The position numbers and the translations under genes were made by a program. The notes beneath the pieces were generated by a model. The model searched no databases. It was not told the origin of the DNA and saw only the letters and a program-made list of their open reading frames with translations. Shown here piece by piece: positions 42,043 to 50,944 of a DNA stretch of 64,000 nucleotides; position 1 is the stretch's first letter; each line of letters begins with the position of its first letter. The DNA is from Syntrophopropionicum propionicicum_A. GTDB lineage: Bacteria; Bacillota; Desulfotomaculia; Desulfotomaculales; Pelotomaculaceae. The stretch is from assembly GCF_048984525.1 (NCBI RefSeq), contig NZ_JBMGJC010000001.1, positions 372,001-436,000 of the forward strand. Direction: 5' to 3'.

Positions 42043-42441
42043 TTATCTTACCCTGTGCTCTTCCTCCTTTAATTCAGAAGCAAAAGCGACACCCTGGACA
42101 TTAACGTTAGCCTCAACCACTACCAGACCGGTCATCCGTTCAACCGCGCTTTTTACGCTTTCCTGGATCTGGGCGGCGACGTCAGGGATGCGGACCCCAT
42201 AATCTAATATCACAGAAAGGTCAATAGCCGCCTCTTTTTCTCCCACTTCGACCTTAATGCCCTTGGACAGGTTTTTCCTGCCGAGCAATTCAGCGATACC
42301 CCCCGCGAATCCGCCGCTCATACCGGCTACCCCTTTGATTTCCATGGCGGCCAGCCCCGCTATCACTTTAACCACATCGTCGGCGATCCTGATTGAACCA
42401 AGGCCTGTACGCTCTTCACTTGCAATTTCGTTAGGATCCAC
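42043..42441 (-). CDS. Asp23/Gls24 family envelope stress response protein
   Basis: This 132-residue protein has the Asp23 pattern: GSIRIADDVVKVIAGLAAMEIKGV, LSVILDYGVRIPDVAAQIQESVKSAVERMTGL, VEANVNVQGV. The family forms a membrane-proximal coat in response to envelope stress. It heads the asp23-amaP-DUF2273 group. Confidence 0.92.
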   Translation of the reverse strand: MDPNEIASEERTGLGSIRIADDVVKVIAGLAAMEIKGVAGMSGGFAGGIAELLGRKNLSKGIKVEVGEKEAAIDLSVILDYGVRIPDVAAQIQESVKSAVERMTGLVVVEANVNVQGVAFASELKEEEHRVR

Positions 42442-42611
42442 GTCAACACCTCCATCTGGCGTATAGTTTAAATGAAATCCGGCACTAAAGTCCGATCTCT
42501 TGCTTCTTATACAGAATTTAATGTTAAAATGTAAAGATCAGTTAAAAACCTTTTGTTTTCAGGCATGTTTATTATAACAAATGTGGTAAATTAACGCAAA
42601 CACAAAACTTT

Positions 42612-43958
42612 CTATTCACCGAGTATACGCCTCTGGATAAAGTTTGTGTAGATCTCGCCGCGCTGGAAAAAGGCGTTCTTTAAGACCTGCTGGTGAAAAG
42701 GGATGGTGGTCGGGATGCCTTTGACCACAAACTCCTGCAGCGACCGCTGCATCCGGGATATGGCTTCCTCCCTGTCCTTGCCCCAGACCAGCAGCTTACC
42801 GATCAGTGAATCATAGTAAGGAGGTATGGTATAGCCGGCGTAGACTACGCTGTCGACCCTTACCCCGGGCCCGCCGGGGGGGATATACGTGTCGACTTTG
42901 CCTGCGCAGGGCCTGAAATTATTATGTGGGTCCTCGGCGTTGATCCTGCACTCGATGGCATGGCCTCTAATTGCCACGTCATCCTGTTTGAATCCCAGCT
43001 TTTCTCCCGCGGACGCACGTATCTGCTCTTTGATCAGGTCAATGCCGGTGACCAGTTCGGTGACCGGGTGCTCCACCTGGATCCTGGTGTTCATCTCCAT
43101 GAAGTAAAAGTTATGGTTTTTATCAAATAAAAACTCTACGGTCCCGGTACTGTAATAGCCGACCGCCCTGGCCGCACGCAGGGCAGTTTCACCCATCTCC
43201 GCCCTCAGTTCAGGCGTGAGGGCGATAGACGGCGCTTCCTCGAGCACCTTCTGGTTGCGCCGCTGGATCGAGCAGTCCCTTTCACCCAGGTGGACTATAT
43301 TGCCGTGCATGTCCCCCAGGATTTGAAACTCTATATGCCTGGGCTCCTCTAAATATTTTTCCATGTACATTTCATCGTTGCCAAACGCGGCCTGCGCTTC
43401 TGATTTGGCCGTGACCACGGCATTTTTCAGGTCACCGGGGTTCTGGACGACCCTCATGCCCCGGCCGCCTCCCCCTGCGCTGGCCTTGACCATGACCGGG
43501 TAACCGATCCTTTCTGCTGTCTCAAGGGCCGTGTCGATGTCCCGGATCACACCTTCCGATCCCGGCACCACCGGGACACCCGCGCGGATCATCGTTTCCC
43601 TGGCTAATGCCTTATCACCCATCTGCTGAATAGCCCTGGCGGGTGGGCCGATAAAAGTAATGCCGCATTTCGAGCACACCTCGGAAAAATCAGCATTTTC
43701 CGCCAAAAACCCATAACCGGGGTGAATGGCGTCCGCCCCGGTAACAATGGCGGCGCTGATAATGTTGGTAAAGTTCAAATAGCTTTTGGCGGAGGGCGCC
43801 GGCCCGATACAGAAGGCCTCGTCCGCCCACCACACGTGGAGGCTGTCGCTGTCCGCCTCGGAATACACGGCCACCGTACCGATGCCCATTTCCCGGCAGG
43901 CCCTGATAATCCGGACGGCAATTTCACCCCGGTTGGCAATCAGAATTTTTTTAAACAT
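42612..43958 (-). CDS. accC: Biotin carboxylase (AccC / PycA type)
   Basis: This 448-residue ATP-grasp enzyme carboxylates biotin on its carrier. It begins FKKILIANRGEIAVRIIRAC, has the ATP loop KASAGGGGRGMRVV, the EKYLEEPRHIEFQ stretch and RDCSIQRRNQKVLEEAPS. It lies 43 bases downstream of the carboxyltransferase-biotin carrier fusion gene, so it most likely forms a two-subunit pyruvate carboxylase with it; a second role in acetyl-CoA carboxylase cannot be excluded. Confidence 0.93.
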   Translation of the reverse strand: MFKKILIANRGEIAVRIIRACREMGIGTVAVYSEADSDSLHVWWADEAFCIGPAPSAKSYLNFTNIISAAIVTGADAIHPGYGFLAENADFSEVCSKCGITFIGPPARAIQQMGDKALARETMIRAGVPVVPGSEGVIRDIDTALETAERIGYPVMVKASAGGGGRGMRVVQNPGDLKNAVVTAKSEAQAAFGNDEMYMEKYLEEPRHIEFQILGDMHGNIVHLGERDCSIQRRNQKVLEEAPSIALTPELRAEMGETALRAARAVGYYSTGTVEFLFDKNHNFYFMEMNTRIQVEHPVTELVTGIDLIKEQIRASAGEKLGFKQDDVAIRGHAIECRINAEDPHNNFRPCAGKVDTYIPPGGPGVRVDSVVYAGYTIPPYYDSLIGKLLVWGKDREEAISRMQRSLQEFVVKGIPTTIPFHQQVLKNAFFQRGEIYTNFIQRRILGE

Positions 43959-44001
43959 ATTTATCCTCCATGAAGTTGATTAAACCCGGGTGCAGGCCGG
44001 C

Positions 44002-45990
44002 TTATTCCTTGATCAGGAAAATAACCTGGCCATATTCCACCGGCTGCCCTTTTTCAACCTTCACTTCAACGATCTCGCCGTCCAATTCAGATTTAATCTC
44101 GTTCATTAATTTCATTGCTTCAATTATACACAGGGTCTGCCCTTTCTTTACCCTGTCCCCCGCCTTGACGTACGGGGCCGATTCAGGTGACGGGGCGTCG
44201 TAAAAAGTACCGACCATGGGCGCTGTGACAGCTGTCAGGCCGGACGCGGGCGCGTCTGTGGCCTGGGCCGGCGCGGCGGCATGTTCCGTTTTTCCCGGCT
44301 GGGGCATATTGGCCGCCTGGCCGTTTCCCCGGGCCGAAGCCTCAACAGCGTGATAACCGCCTTTTCTAATCGCCAGCTTGACACCGGCGCTCTCCAGGGA
44401 TACTTCGGTGATATCCGTATCGTCTATAAACTTGATTAAGTCTTTTACGTCCGAAAGGTTCAAATCATCTACCTCCTTAACAGTACCAGGGCTTGGCGCC
44501 GCATTGGCAGCTTTCACCGGCGTTACTGTTTCCTTTGCAGGGCCGCCTGATCTGTCCTGCGCCGGGGCTTTTTCCGGCGCCGCGGGCATAACTTTTGCCG
44601 CCGCAGGCCGGCTTTCCTTCCTGTTATCAGGTTGTTCCTCCAGGTATTTTCCGCTCCGCCTGAATTCAAAAAACCGCCTGGCTACCTGGGGAAAGAGGGC
44701 GTATGATATGATGTCCTCTTCACTGGTAACCTGGTCGAACATTTCACTCCTTAACCTTTCCATCTTCGGCTCGAGCAGGTCAGCCGGCCTGCAGTTAATA
44801 GGAGCGCGGTCTCCCAGTACCTTGCGCGCTATATCCTGGTTGATCGGGGCGGGAGGCCGGCCGTAATAGCCCTGAATATAATCGCGGACTTCACCCGGGA
44901 CCAGCTTGTAGCGCTCCCCGGTTAAAACATTCAGTACCGCTTGTGTTCCCACGATCTGGCTGGTCGGCGTAACCAGGGGCGGGTAACCGAGCTCCTCTCT
45001 TACCCTGGGGATTTCGTCCAGCACCTCGCCCAGGCGGTAAAGGGCCTTCTGCTCTTCCAGCTGGGTTACCAGGTTGGAAATGGTGCCGCCCGGCACCTGA
45101 TGGTCAAAAACGCGCATATCGTTTATTCGTGTCACGCCGCGCTTAAAACCGTTGGCCTTTCTTATTTTTTCAAAATACTCGGCTATCTCAAACAGCCTGT
45201 GGATATCAAGTTCCGTATCCCGGGGAGAGCCATGCAGTGCGCGCACCACGGTCTCAACCGGCGGCTGGGAGGCGCCGAAAGCAAGAGGCACCGTGGCCGT
45301 GTCAATTACATCCACGCCCGCTTCAGCCGCTTTCAAGTAGGTGCCTACCGCCAGGCCTCCGATATAGTGACAGTGCAGCTGAACGGGCAGGTCGTGGTTC
45401 TGCTTGAGTGATTTGACCAGTTCAAAGGCACGGTACGGGGCCAAAAGGCCCGCCGTGTCTTTTATGCAGATCGAATCCGCGCCCATTTCAGCGAGCTGCC
45501 GGGCAAGGTCGGTATAATGTTCGTTGGTGTGGATGGGGCTTACCGTGTATACCATCGCGGCCTGGACGTGCGCGCCGGCTTTTTTCGCCGCGTATATCGC
45601 CGTCTCCAGGTTGCGTATATCGTTCAGGGCGTCGTATATCCTGATAATACTGATGCCGTTCTCCACCGACTTGGCTATATAAGCTTCTACCACGTCGTCG
45701 GGATACTGCTGGTAACCAACCAGCGACTGGCCCCTGATCATCATCTGCAGGGGTGTGCTGCGGATCAGCCTCTTCAGTTGGCGGAGCCTTTCCCAGGGGT
45801 CCTCGTTAAGGTATCTTAAACCCACGTCAAAAGTATTTCCGCCCCATACCTCCAGGGAATGGTACCCGATGTTATCCAGTTTTTCAGCGATTGGCAGCAT
45901 ATCGGCAGTGCGCATCCTGGTTGCCCAGAGGCTTTGATGAGCGTCACGCAGCGTAGTGTCGGTGATTTTTACTCTGTTTTTCAAGGTCAT
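44002..45990 (-). CDS. pycB: Pyruvate carboxylase subunit B / oxaloacetate decarboxylase alpha, fused to an AccB-type biotin carrier
   Basis: This 662-residue protein has an N-terminal carboxyltransferase TIM barrel (ITDTTLRDAHQSLWATRMRT; metal site LHCHYIGGLAVG) and a conserved carboxylase domain to about 470. A proline/alanine linker follows, then a complete AccB-like segment: NLSDVKDLIKFIDDTDITEV near 520 and the biotin lysine in EAMKLMNE near 630. With AccC it should interconvert pyruvate and oxaloacetate. No sodium-pump beta or gamma subunits are nearby, favouring pyruvate carboxylase over a decarboxylase pump. A terminator-like hairpin lies in its leader. Confidence 0.9.
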   Translation of the reverse strand: MTLKNRVKITDTTLRDAHQSLWATRMRTADMLPIAEKLDNIGYHSLEVWGGNTFDVGLRYLNEDPWERLRQLKRLIRSTPLQMMIRGQSLVGYQQYPDDVVEAYIAKSVENGISIIRIYDALNDIRNLETAIYAAKKAGAHVQAAMVYTVSPIHTNEHYTDLARQLAEMGADSICIKDTAGLLAPYRAFELVKSLKQNHDLPVQLHCHYIGGLAVGTYLKAAEAGVDVIDTATVPLAFGASQPPVETVVRALHGSPRDTELDIHRLFEIAEYFEKIRKANGFKRGVTRINDMRVFDHQVPGGTISNLVTQLEEQKALYRLGEVLDEIPRVREELGYPPLVTPTSQIVGTQAVLNVLTGERYKLVPGEVRDYIQGYYGRPPAPINQDIARKVLGDRAPINCRPADLLEPKMERLRSEMFDQVTSEEDIISYALFPQVARRFFEFRRSGKYLEEQPDNRKESRPAAAKVMPAAPEKAPAQDRSGGPAKETVTPVKAANAAPSPGTVKEVDDLNLSDVKDLIKFIDDTDITEVSLESAGVKLAIRKGGYHAVEASARGNGQAANMPQPGKTEHAAAPAQATDAPASGLTAVTAPMVGTFYDAPSPESAPYVKAGDRVKKGQTLCIIEAMKLMNEIKSELDGEIVEVKVEKGQPVEYGQVIFLIKE

Positions 45991-46009
45991 CCCTCCCCGC
46001 CGGTCGAAA

Positions 46010-46050
46010 TATAAAAATCAGGTTGCTGCTTAACTAGAAGACAACCTGAT
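46010..46050 (-). terminator. Terminator-like hairpin in the pycB leader
   Basis: On the minus strand ATCAGGTTG / CAACCTGAT with a 15-base loop is followed by TTTTATATTT, ending about 20 bases before the pycB start codon. It could be an attenuator, or end transcripts reading from spoIIIA. Confidence 0.55.
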
Positions 46051-46129
46051 CCACTACTATGACCATAAGGACATTATATTGAAATAATCAACGTTTGGAA
46101 ACTACTTTGCCGCAAGTATACAATATATA

Positions 46130-46360
46130 CCTCTCCAATCGGGGACATTAACTGAGTCGTGGGTCGTGAGACGTTGGACGTGGGGTAATTGAGTAGTAGG
46201 TAGGAGTATATCCTGCATTTCTTCAGGGTCTTAATTTATACCCTTAATAATATCTTGCATTCTCACGTCTCATTTCCCACGACTCACGTCTCTTTGCATT
46301 CTCACGTCTCACATCTCATTTCTCACGTCTCATTTGGTGTGTCCCCATTCCGCTGTCAGA
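46130..46360. repeat. Family C element with flanking GTGTCCCCATTCCGCTGTCA repeat
   Basis: The 415-base spoIIIAH-pycB gap contains GGGGACATTA near 46142, GTCGTGAGACG left-arm units from 46155, a centre with GAGTATATCCTGCATTTCTT, and a right arm of TCTCACG-type units to 46335, ending in GTGTGTCCCCATTCCGCTGT. No gene is present. Confidence 0.75.
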
Positions 46361-46406
46361 GTATCAACCTTAACTATCAGCCTCGCAACACGGAGGCCCA
46401 CGTTCC

Positions 46407-46988
46407 TTATATTTTCGGTATTATAACTATGTTTTGCGCGTCCACACCGGTCCGCCGGGAAACCAGGCTGTTTATCTCGGCAGATTCGCCGGCTGACAGT
46501 TTGTCGGAAGTGACGATGACGGTCACCGCCCGATCATCGGCCATAACTGCGGCGTCTTTATACCCTTTTGCCCTGAGCAGGTTCTCCAGCTCAATTTCTT
46601 TCTCCATTTTGCTGCTGATATCCAGCAGGTGCTCCTGGGCTTTTTGCCTGGTCTCACCGGCCGAGTTGCCGTTGTTGATTACCTCTCTCAGCCACTCAAT
46701 GCGCTGACCCCTGGTCCGGTCCCTCTCCAGCCGGTATTCCACAAAGAAGTCGTAGCTTTCGGTTGCCTCGCCGGCGCCGCCTTCTTCCGCCTTGCTTTCA
46801 AAAATTGGCTGCGGGGCCGCTTCTTCAATGCTGACACCGCCAACGGCGGGCTGGCTTACAGGCATACCCTCCGGGCTCTTTTTTTCAAACAGGCCGCCCC
46901 GCAGGCCGGCAACCAGGAGCAGGATCCCGCATATACTCATAATGATTAAGGTCAGGGTGCGTCTCTTTATTATAATTGAAAACATCAC
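46407..46988 (-). CDS. spoIIIAH: Stage III sporulation protein AH
   Basis: SpoIIIAH is a mother-cell membrane protein that meets forespore SpoIIQ across the intermembrane space to form the feeding-tube channel. The 193-residue protein has one N-terminal membrane segment (about 12-30), a variable linker and the YscJ-like C-terminal domain (AVMADDRAVTVIVTSDKLSAGE). Its start overlaps spoIIIAG. Last gene of the operon. Confidence 0.9.
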   Translation of the reverse strand: MMFSIIIKRRTLTLIIMSICGILLLVAGLRGGLFEKKSPEGMPVSQPAVGGVSIEEAAPQPIFESKAEEGGAGEATESYDFFVEYRLERDRTRGQRIEWLREVINNGNSAGETRQKAQEHLLDISSKMEKEIELENLLRAKGYKDAAVMADDRAVTVIVTSDKLSAGESAEINSLVSRRTGVDAQNIVIIPKI

Positions 46989-47626
46989 TGTCTCCTTTCC
47001 ATCGGCAGGACAAGTATCTTCTGGGGTTCCACCCCTACAGCCACCCTTGTCGCTTCGTAGAGTTTGGCTTTGACCCTGGCGTCGCCGGCCCCGTCGGCAA
47101 CCACCAGCACCCCGGCAATCTGTGGGGCTGTTTCCCTTTCGACCACAGGCTGCTCACCCCCGCTGCCGTTTCTGTTCATAACCAGCACACCGCTGCCCGT
47201 GTCCTCCGTGGTAGTGCGTGTCCCGCCCGCCTGGTCCTTTTCCTGGGTCGTCTTTTTGCCCGTGGTATTGTTTACGGCATACTCCGACCTGGTCGAGCCG
47301 GACAGCCGCACTGAAACCTCAACCCTGCCCGCGCCTTCCACCTGCCTCAGCATTTCACAGAGCTTTCTGCCGAGCTGTTCTTCTTCCGCGGTCATGCCGC
47401 TCCGGGCCTGGTCAGGCGCCGCTGCAACGCTGTTTTCCTGCCGAGGGGCCTGCTGGGTTGACTGGCCTGTGCCCAGCCCGCCGCCGGTGACTCCGGAAAA
47501 AATCAGGATCGCGACTCCCAGGACCGCCAGCGCCGCAAGCCATATACCGCGCCTGCCCTGGTCCTTGGCAGGAAACTTGCTTTCATTCCCTCCGCCAAAA
47601 CCCAGGTACTCAAGTAGTTTACTCAA
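46985..47626 (-). CDS. spoIIIAG: Stage III sporulation protein AG
   Basis: SpoIIIAG forms large rings in the mother cell-forespore channel. This 213-residue protein has one membrane segment (about 28-46), a disordered glutamine/alanine-rich stretch, and a ring-building motif domain (EVSVRLSGSTRSEYAVNN, GVLVVADGAGDARVKAKL). The TTG start follows GGAGGTGGAG. Confidence 0.9.
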   Translation of the reverse strand: MSKLLEYLGFGGGNESKFPAKDQGRRGIWLAALAVLGVAILIFSGVTGGGLGTGQSTQQAPRQENSVAAAPDQARSGMTAEEEQLGRKLCEMLRQVEGAGRVEVSVRLSGSTRSEYAVNNTTGKKTTQEKDQAGGTRTTTEDTGSGVLVMNRNGSGGEQPVVERETAPQIAGVLVVADGAGDARVKAKLYEATRVAVGVEPQKILVLPMERRQ

Positions 47627-47640
47627 ATCTCCACCTCCGT

Positions 47641-48276
47641 TTATCGGTAAATAACTTTAACCTGCTCCTGCCCCAGGCTGTAGAAATTAGCTACCGTGCC
47701 GATCAGTCCGCTCACTGTATCACGCGGCGGCCCGGTGCCCGCCGGCATACTCGCTCCGGCTTCGTCCCCGCCGCCGGCAATTACGGTTACCGGCTCTACT
47801 TCTTCGATGGTGATACCGCCCTGAGCCTGCGGCTCGCCGGCATTTTGAGCCACATACAATACTATTTCTTTAATTTGCCCGTAGTCGGGCTGGCCGCTGT
47901 TGGACTGGACCTTTACGTCCACGTCCACCACCCGTGTTTCTTTATAGATGCTGGTAAGAGCTGTTACCTGCCTGGCTATACCGGTCCTGTACTGTTCTAT
48001 CGCTATCTGCTCCTGGTCGCCTGAAATTTTTTTTCCCGCCTCGATAACACCGGATACCCGTGTTTTATCTCCTTCACCGGTAATCGATGAAAGGGTGCCG
48101 CTGTAATCCCACCGTGCCATGGCGCCCACTGCCTGTACCACGGCTATGATAATGAGCAGGCCCATTACCATTTTTACATATTTTTTTAGTTCACCCCCCG
48201 GCAAGAACATCTCCAGGAACACTGCCAGGATTACTATGATAATAATGTTTTGCACCAGGCTGCGGATCGCTTCCAC
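47641..48276 (-). CDS. spoIIIAF: Stage III sporulation protein AF
   Basis: This 211-residue protein has two N-terminal membrane segments (about 8-26 and 34-52) followed by a soluble domain with VTALTSIYKETRVVDVDVKV. It is part of the SpoIIIA channel complex. A GTG start follows a GGGGGG-rich site. Confidence 0.88.
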   Translation of the reverse strand: MEAIRSLVQNIIIIVILAVFLEMFLPGGELKKYVKMVMGLLIIIAVVQAVGAMARWDYSGTLSSITGEGDKTRVSGVIEAGKKISGDQEQIAIEQYRTGIARQVTALTSIYKETRVVDVDVKVQSNSGQPDYGQIKEIVLYVAQNAGEPQAQGGITIEEVEPVTVIAGGGDEAGASMPAGTGPPRDTVSGLIGTVANFYSLGQEQVKVIYR

Positions 48277-48342
48277 TCCGCCCCCCCTTTCCGGGCAGCG
48301 TTTATTGCCGGTCGCTTAAGCCACTCTCTCCCGCTGCCTCAT

Positions 48343-49509
48343 TCACCTTAACATTACTGTTATATTGCCTATACCCACCACTATAGTGATGGTAAAAAAG
48401 AAAAGCAGTCCCACCGTGGCCACCGCGGCAAAAACATGAAAAAGGCTGCTGCTAAGGCTGTTCAAACAGTCCACCATCTGGCCGTCGGCAACCGGCTGAA
48501 TTAAAGCGCCAGCCAGTTTATAGGTAAAAGCCAGGGTTACAATCTTGAGCAGAGGCACGATCAATATCGCCCCTATTACGCCTATCCCCGCTATTCCCAA
48601 CGCGTTTTTTATTAAAAGAGAAGAACTTATGACAGCGTCCAGGGCGTCCGAAAGCATACCTCCCACCATGGGAACAAAAGTTTTAACAGTGAACTTGGCT
48701 GTCCTGAACGTTACCGAGTCGCCAACCGCGCCTGCCACTCCCTGTATCGCCAGCACCCCAAGAAAAATAGTCGTAAAAAACCCCATCAGGCTCACAGCCA
48801 CGGTTTTTAAGAGGTCAGCCAGGTTTGTCACCTTGAAGCGGTCGGTCAGGTTGCTGACTACCCCGAGGATGGCGACGAAAAAGAACAGGGGCAGTATTAT
48901 ATTCTTGATCATTGTGCCAAATATGCCCAGTGTGGTTAATATGACCGGGCTGAAAATGGCCGCTGAAGCTACACCGCCGACAGCCACCAGCAGGGTCAGC
49001 AGGACCGGCAGCAGTGCCTGCATAAACGTAACCAGGGCGTCAACCACTTCCCTGCCCGCGTTGACCGCCAGGGAAAACGAGCCTATGGCTATTGTTATCA
49101 GCACCAGGTAGGTAACGGAATAAGCCAGTTGTCCGGTTGTTCCCTTTTCAAAAGAACAGACCAGGTTTTGCAGCACGGCGCAAATTACCGCCAGGACCAC
49201 CAGCTTGCCCAGCAGGGCAAAATTAGCCACGACCTCCTTGAAAAGCTGCCTTAAAACATTGTTGAGGATATCAGCCGGCTTCCAGTCCATTTCACCTTTA
49301 ACCAGCTTAATTACCATATCCTTAAAATCAAACTGCGGCACAGATCCTTTGACGGCGCTGTCCAGCTGGTCAATATAGGACTGCACTTCCTTAAAGTCGA
49401 GCGGTGAGGCCGGGTTCTCCTGGCCGGTGTCGCCGGCAGGCGCCGCGATACAGCTGACAGGCGAGAAAACTAGCAGGACAGTAAATATTAGAATAAAAAC
49501 CCTGGTCAT
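48343..49509 (-). CDS. spoIIIAE: Stage III sporulation protein AE
   Basis: This 388-residue polytopic membrane protein has an N-terminal signal segment and about eight hydrophobic helices; VKTFVPMVGGMLSDALDAV and the GxxxG-rich helices are typical. It is a structural part of the SpoIIIA channel. The ATG at 49509 is preferred to a GTG at 49527 since GAGGTG then lies at usable distance. Unusually, a 284-base repeat block separates it from spoIIIAD. Confidence 0.92.
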   Translation of the reverse strand: MTRVFILIFTVLLVFSPVSCIAAPAGDTGQENPASPLDFKEVQSYIDQLDSAVKGSVPQFDFKDMVIKLVKGEMDWKPADILNNVLRQLFKEVVANFALLGKLVVLAVICAVLQNLVCSFEKGTTGQLAYSVTYLVLITIAIGSFSLAVNAGREVVDALVTFMQALLPVLLTLLVAVGGVASAAIFSPVILTTLGIFGTMIKNIILPLFFFVAILGVVSNLTDRFKVTNLADLLKTVAVSLMGFFTTIFLGVLAIQGVAGAVGDSVTFRTAKFTVKTFVPMVGGMLSDALDAVISSSLLIKNALGIAGIGVIGAILIVPLLKIVTLAFTYKLAGALIQPVADGQMVDCLNSLSSSLFHVFAAVATVGLLFFFTITIVVGIGNITVMLR

Positions 49510-49531
49510 TAGACCCCAACACCTCACATTT

Positions 49532-49754
49532 TGGTCGTGGGACGTGGGTCGTGAGTTGTGAGTATATACTGTATTTCTTTTGGGTCTCTAAACCCTTGAG
49601 AATGTTATGCAGCCTTACGTCACATGTCTCACATCTCACGTCTCTTTTGCACGTCTCATGTCTCAATTCTCACGTCTCAAAGGGTGTGTCCCCTTTCCGC
49701 TGTCAGGTTTCTCAAAAAGATAAATGCGAGCACATTTGGTCGGCTGAAGCCGAC
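49532..49754. repeat. Repeat block inserted within the spoIIIA operon
   Basis: Between spoIIIAD and spoIIIAE lie a family C element (GTCGTGGGACGTGGGTCGTG left units; CACATCTCACGTCTC right units), a GTGTGTCCCCTTTCCGCTGT unit near 49684 and the palindrome GTCGGCTGAAGCCGAC at 49739-49754. In other sporeformers these genes are adjacent. Confidence 0.8.
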
Positions 49755-49793
49755 CCTACCTGAAAAGGGCCAAAAAAAGATTTTTCGGCAGCC

Positions 49794-50180
49794 TCAGGGT
49801 ACCAGTTTCAGGAGCGTCGTCAATACCGCCACCACGATCGGCACAGCCAGCACCATGATCAGGATTTTAGCCGCGAACTCAATCTTGGAGGCCACCGCCC
49901 CTTCGCCCGCGTCGCGGCAGATCTGCGCGCCGAATTCCGCAATATAGGCAATCCCGATTATTTTAAGTATGGTCCCCATGTATACCATGTTGATCCCTGC
50001 TTTGGCCGTCAGCTCCTTGATAATATCCATGATTGAACTGATTTTGCCCAGCACCAGCAGGAAAATGATTACCCCCGCGGCAACGCTGAGGAGGACCGCC
50101 AACTCCGGCCTCTCGCTTTTAACTACAACCACCAGCACCGTCGCAATAAGCCCGATAGCAACTATCTGCAGCACATCCAT
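49794..50180 (-). CDS. spoIIIAD: Stage III sporulation protein AD
   Basis: This 128-residue membrane protein has four hydrophobic segments and the conserved GAQICRDAGEGAVASKIEFAAK stretch near 85-106. Part of the SpoIIIA export-like complex. It follows spoIIIAC by 25 bases. Confidence 0.92.
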   Translation of the reverse strand: MDVLQIVAIGLIATVLVVVVKSERPELAVLLSVAAGVIIFLLVLGKISSIMDIIKELTAKAGINMVYMGTILKIIGIAYIAEFGAQICRDAGEGAVASKIEFAAKILIMVLAVPIVVAVLTTLLKLVP

Positions 50181-50205
50181 AGAACTAACCCCTGCTTTTT
50201 AATAT

Positions 50206-50409
50206 TCAAAACAGCTTGAATACCGACTTAACCTGGTCAAAAAGTATCGCCAGCAGCTGGATCACCCAAATAAAAACGATGGCCAGTCCGGCCAGGGTGA
50301 CGATATGCCCCTGCTCTTCTTTGCCGGCATGCTTTAAGATCGCGTTCAGGACTGCCACCAGGATCCCGACACCGGCTATTTTAAAAATTATGTCAATGCT
50401 GTTAACCAC
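50206..50409 (-). CDS. spoIIIAC: Stage III sporulation protein AC
   Basis: This 67-residue protein has two membrane helices (about 5-23 and 36-58) around a conserved KHAGKEEQGHIVTLAG loop. A GTG start follows AGAGGTG. Small partner of SpoIIIAD in the channel complex. Confidence 0.92.
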   Translation of the reverse strand: MVNSIDIIFKIAGVGILVAVLNAILKHAGKEEQGHIVTLAGLAIVFIWVIQLLAILFDQVKSVFKLF

Positions 50410-50425
50410 GGGTACACCTCTTTCC

Positions 50426-50944
50426 CTAATAAAGAATCAGAACAACAAGCAGTCCGCCCAGGAACCCGAGATAGTTCCAAAGCTTAACATTGCGGGCGGC
50501 TTCACCTTCCGCTTTAACGTTTTCCGACTTAATTTGTTCCATGGCCAGGCTTAAATGTTTGATTTGGTCGGCACGGTCTGATATTCCCAGGGAGGAACCC
50601 AGACTGCGCAATATGATAAGGTCCTGTGGATTTAAAGCACTTGCACGGTAATAAGCGCCCAAAGAATTTTCCCAGGCAGCCGCGGCGGAAATGCCGGAAG
50701 CAGAAGAAAGCTCAGCCGCAGCCCGGCTGAACAGGGGCGATACCGCTTTATCGCAGCGGGCGGCCACCTGTTCCAGGGCTTCCTTCATGTGGTTCGCACC
50801 ATAAGCGATTTCAGTCTCCAGCATTTGCAGCGCGGACCCCAGTGACTTCAGCTCTCTTGGCCTGCGGCTGTACCTGCCGGCCACAGCCATGCCGCCAAGG
50901 GTGCCGGACGCGACTACCATGGCGGCCCCGACCAGTTTAATCAC
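50426..50944 (-). CDS. spoIIIAB: Stage III sporulation protein AB
   Basis: This 172-residue protein has membrane segments at both ends and a helical soluble domain (LKSLGSALQMLETEIAYGANHM) similar to type II secretion GspF-like proteins. Its ATG overlaps the spoIIIAA stop by 4 bases. Confidence 0.92.
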   Translation of the reverse strand: MIKLVGAAMVVASGTLGGMAVAGRYSRRPRELKSLGSALQMLETEIAYGANHMKEALEQVAARCDKAVSPLFSRAAAELSSASGISAAAAWENSLGAYYRASALNPQDLIILRSLGSSLGISDRADQIKHLSLAMEQIKSENVKAEGEAARNVKLWNYLGFLGGLLVVLILY

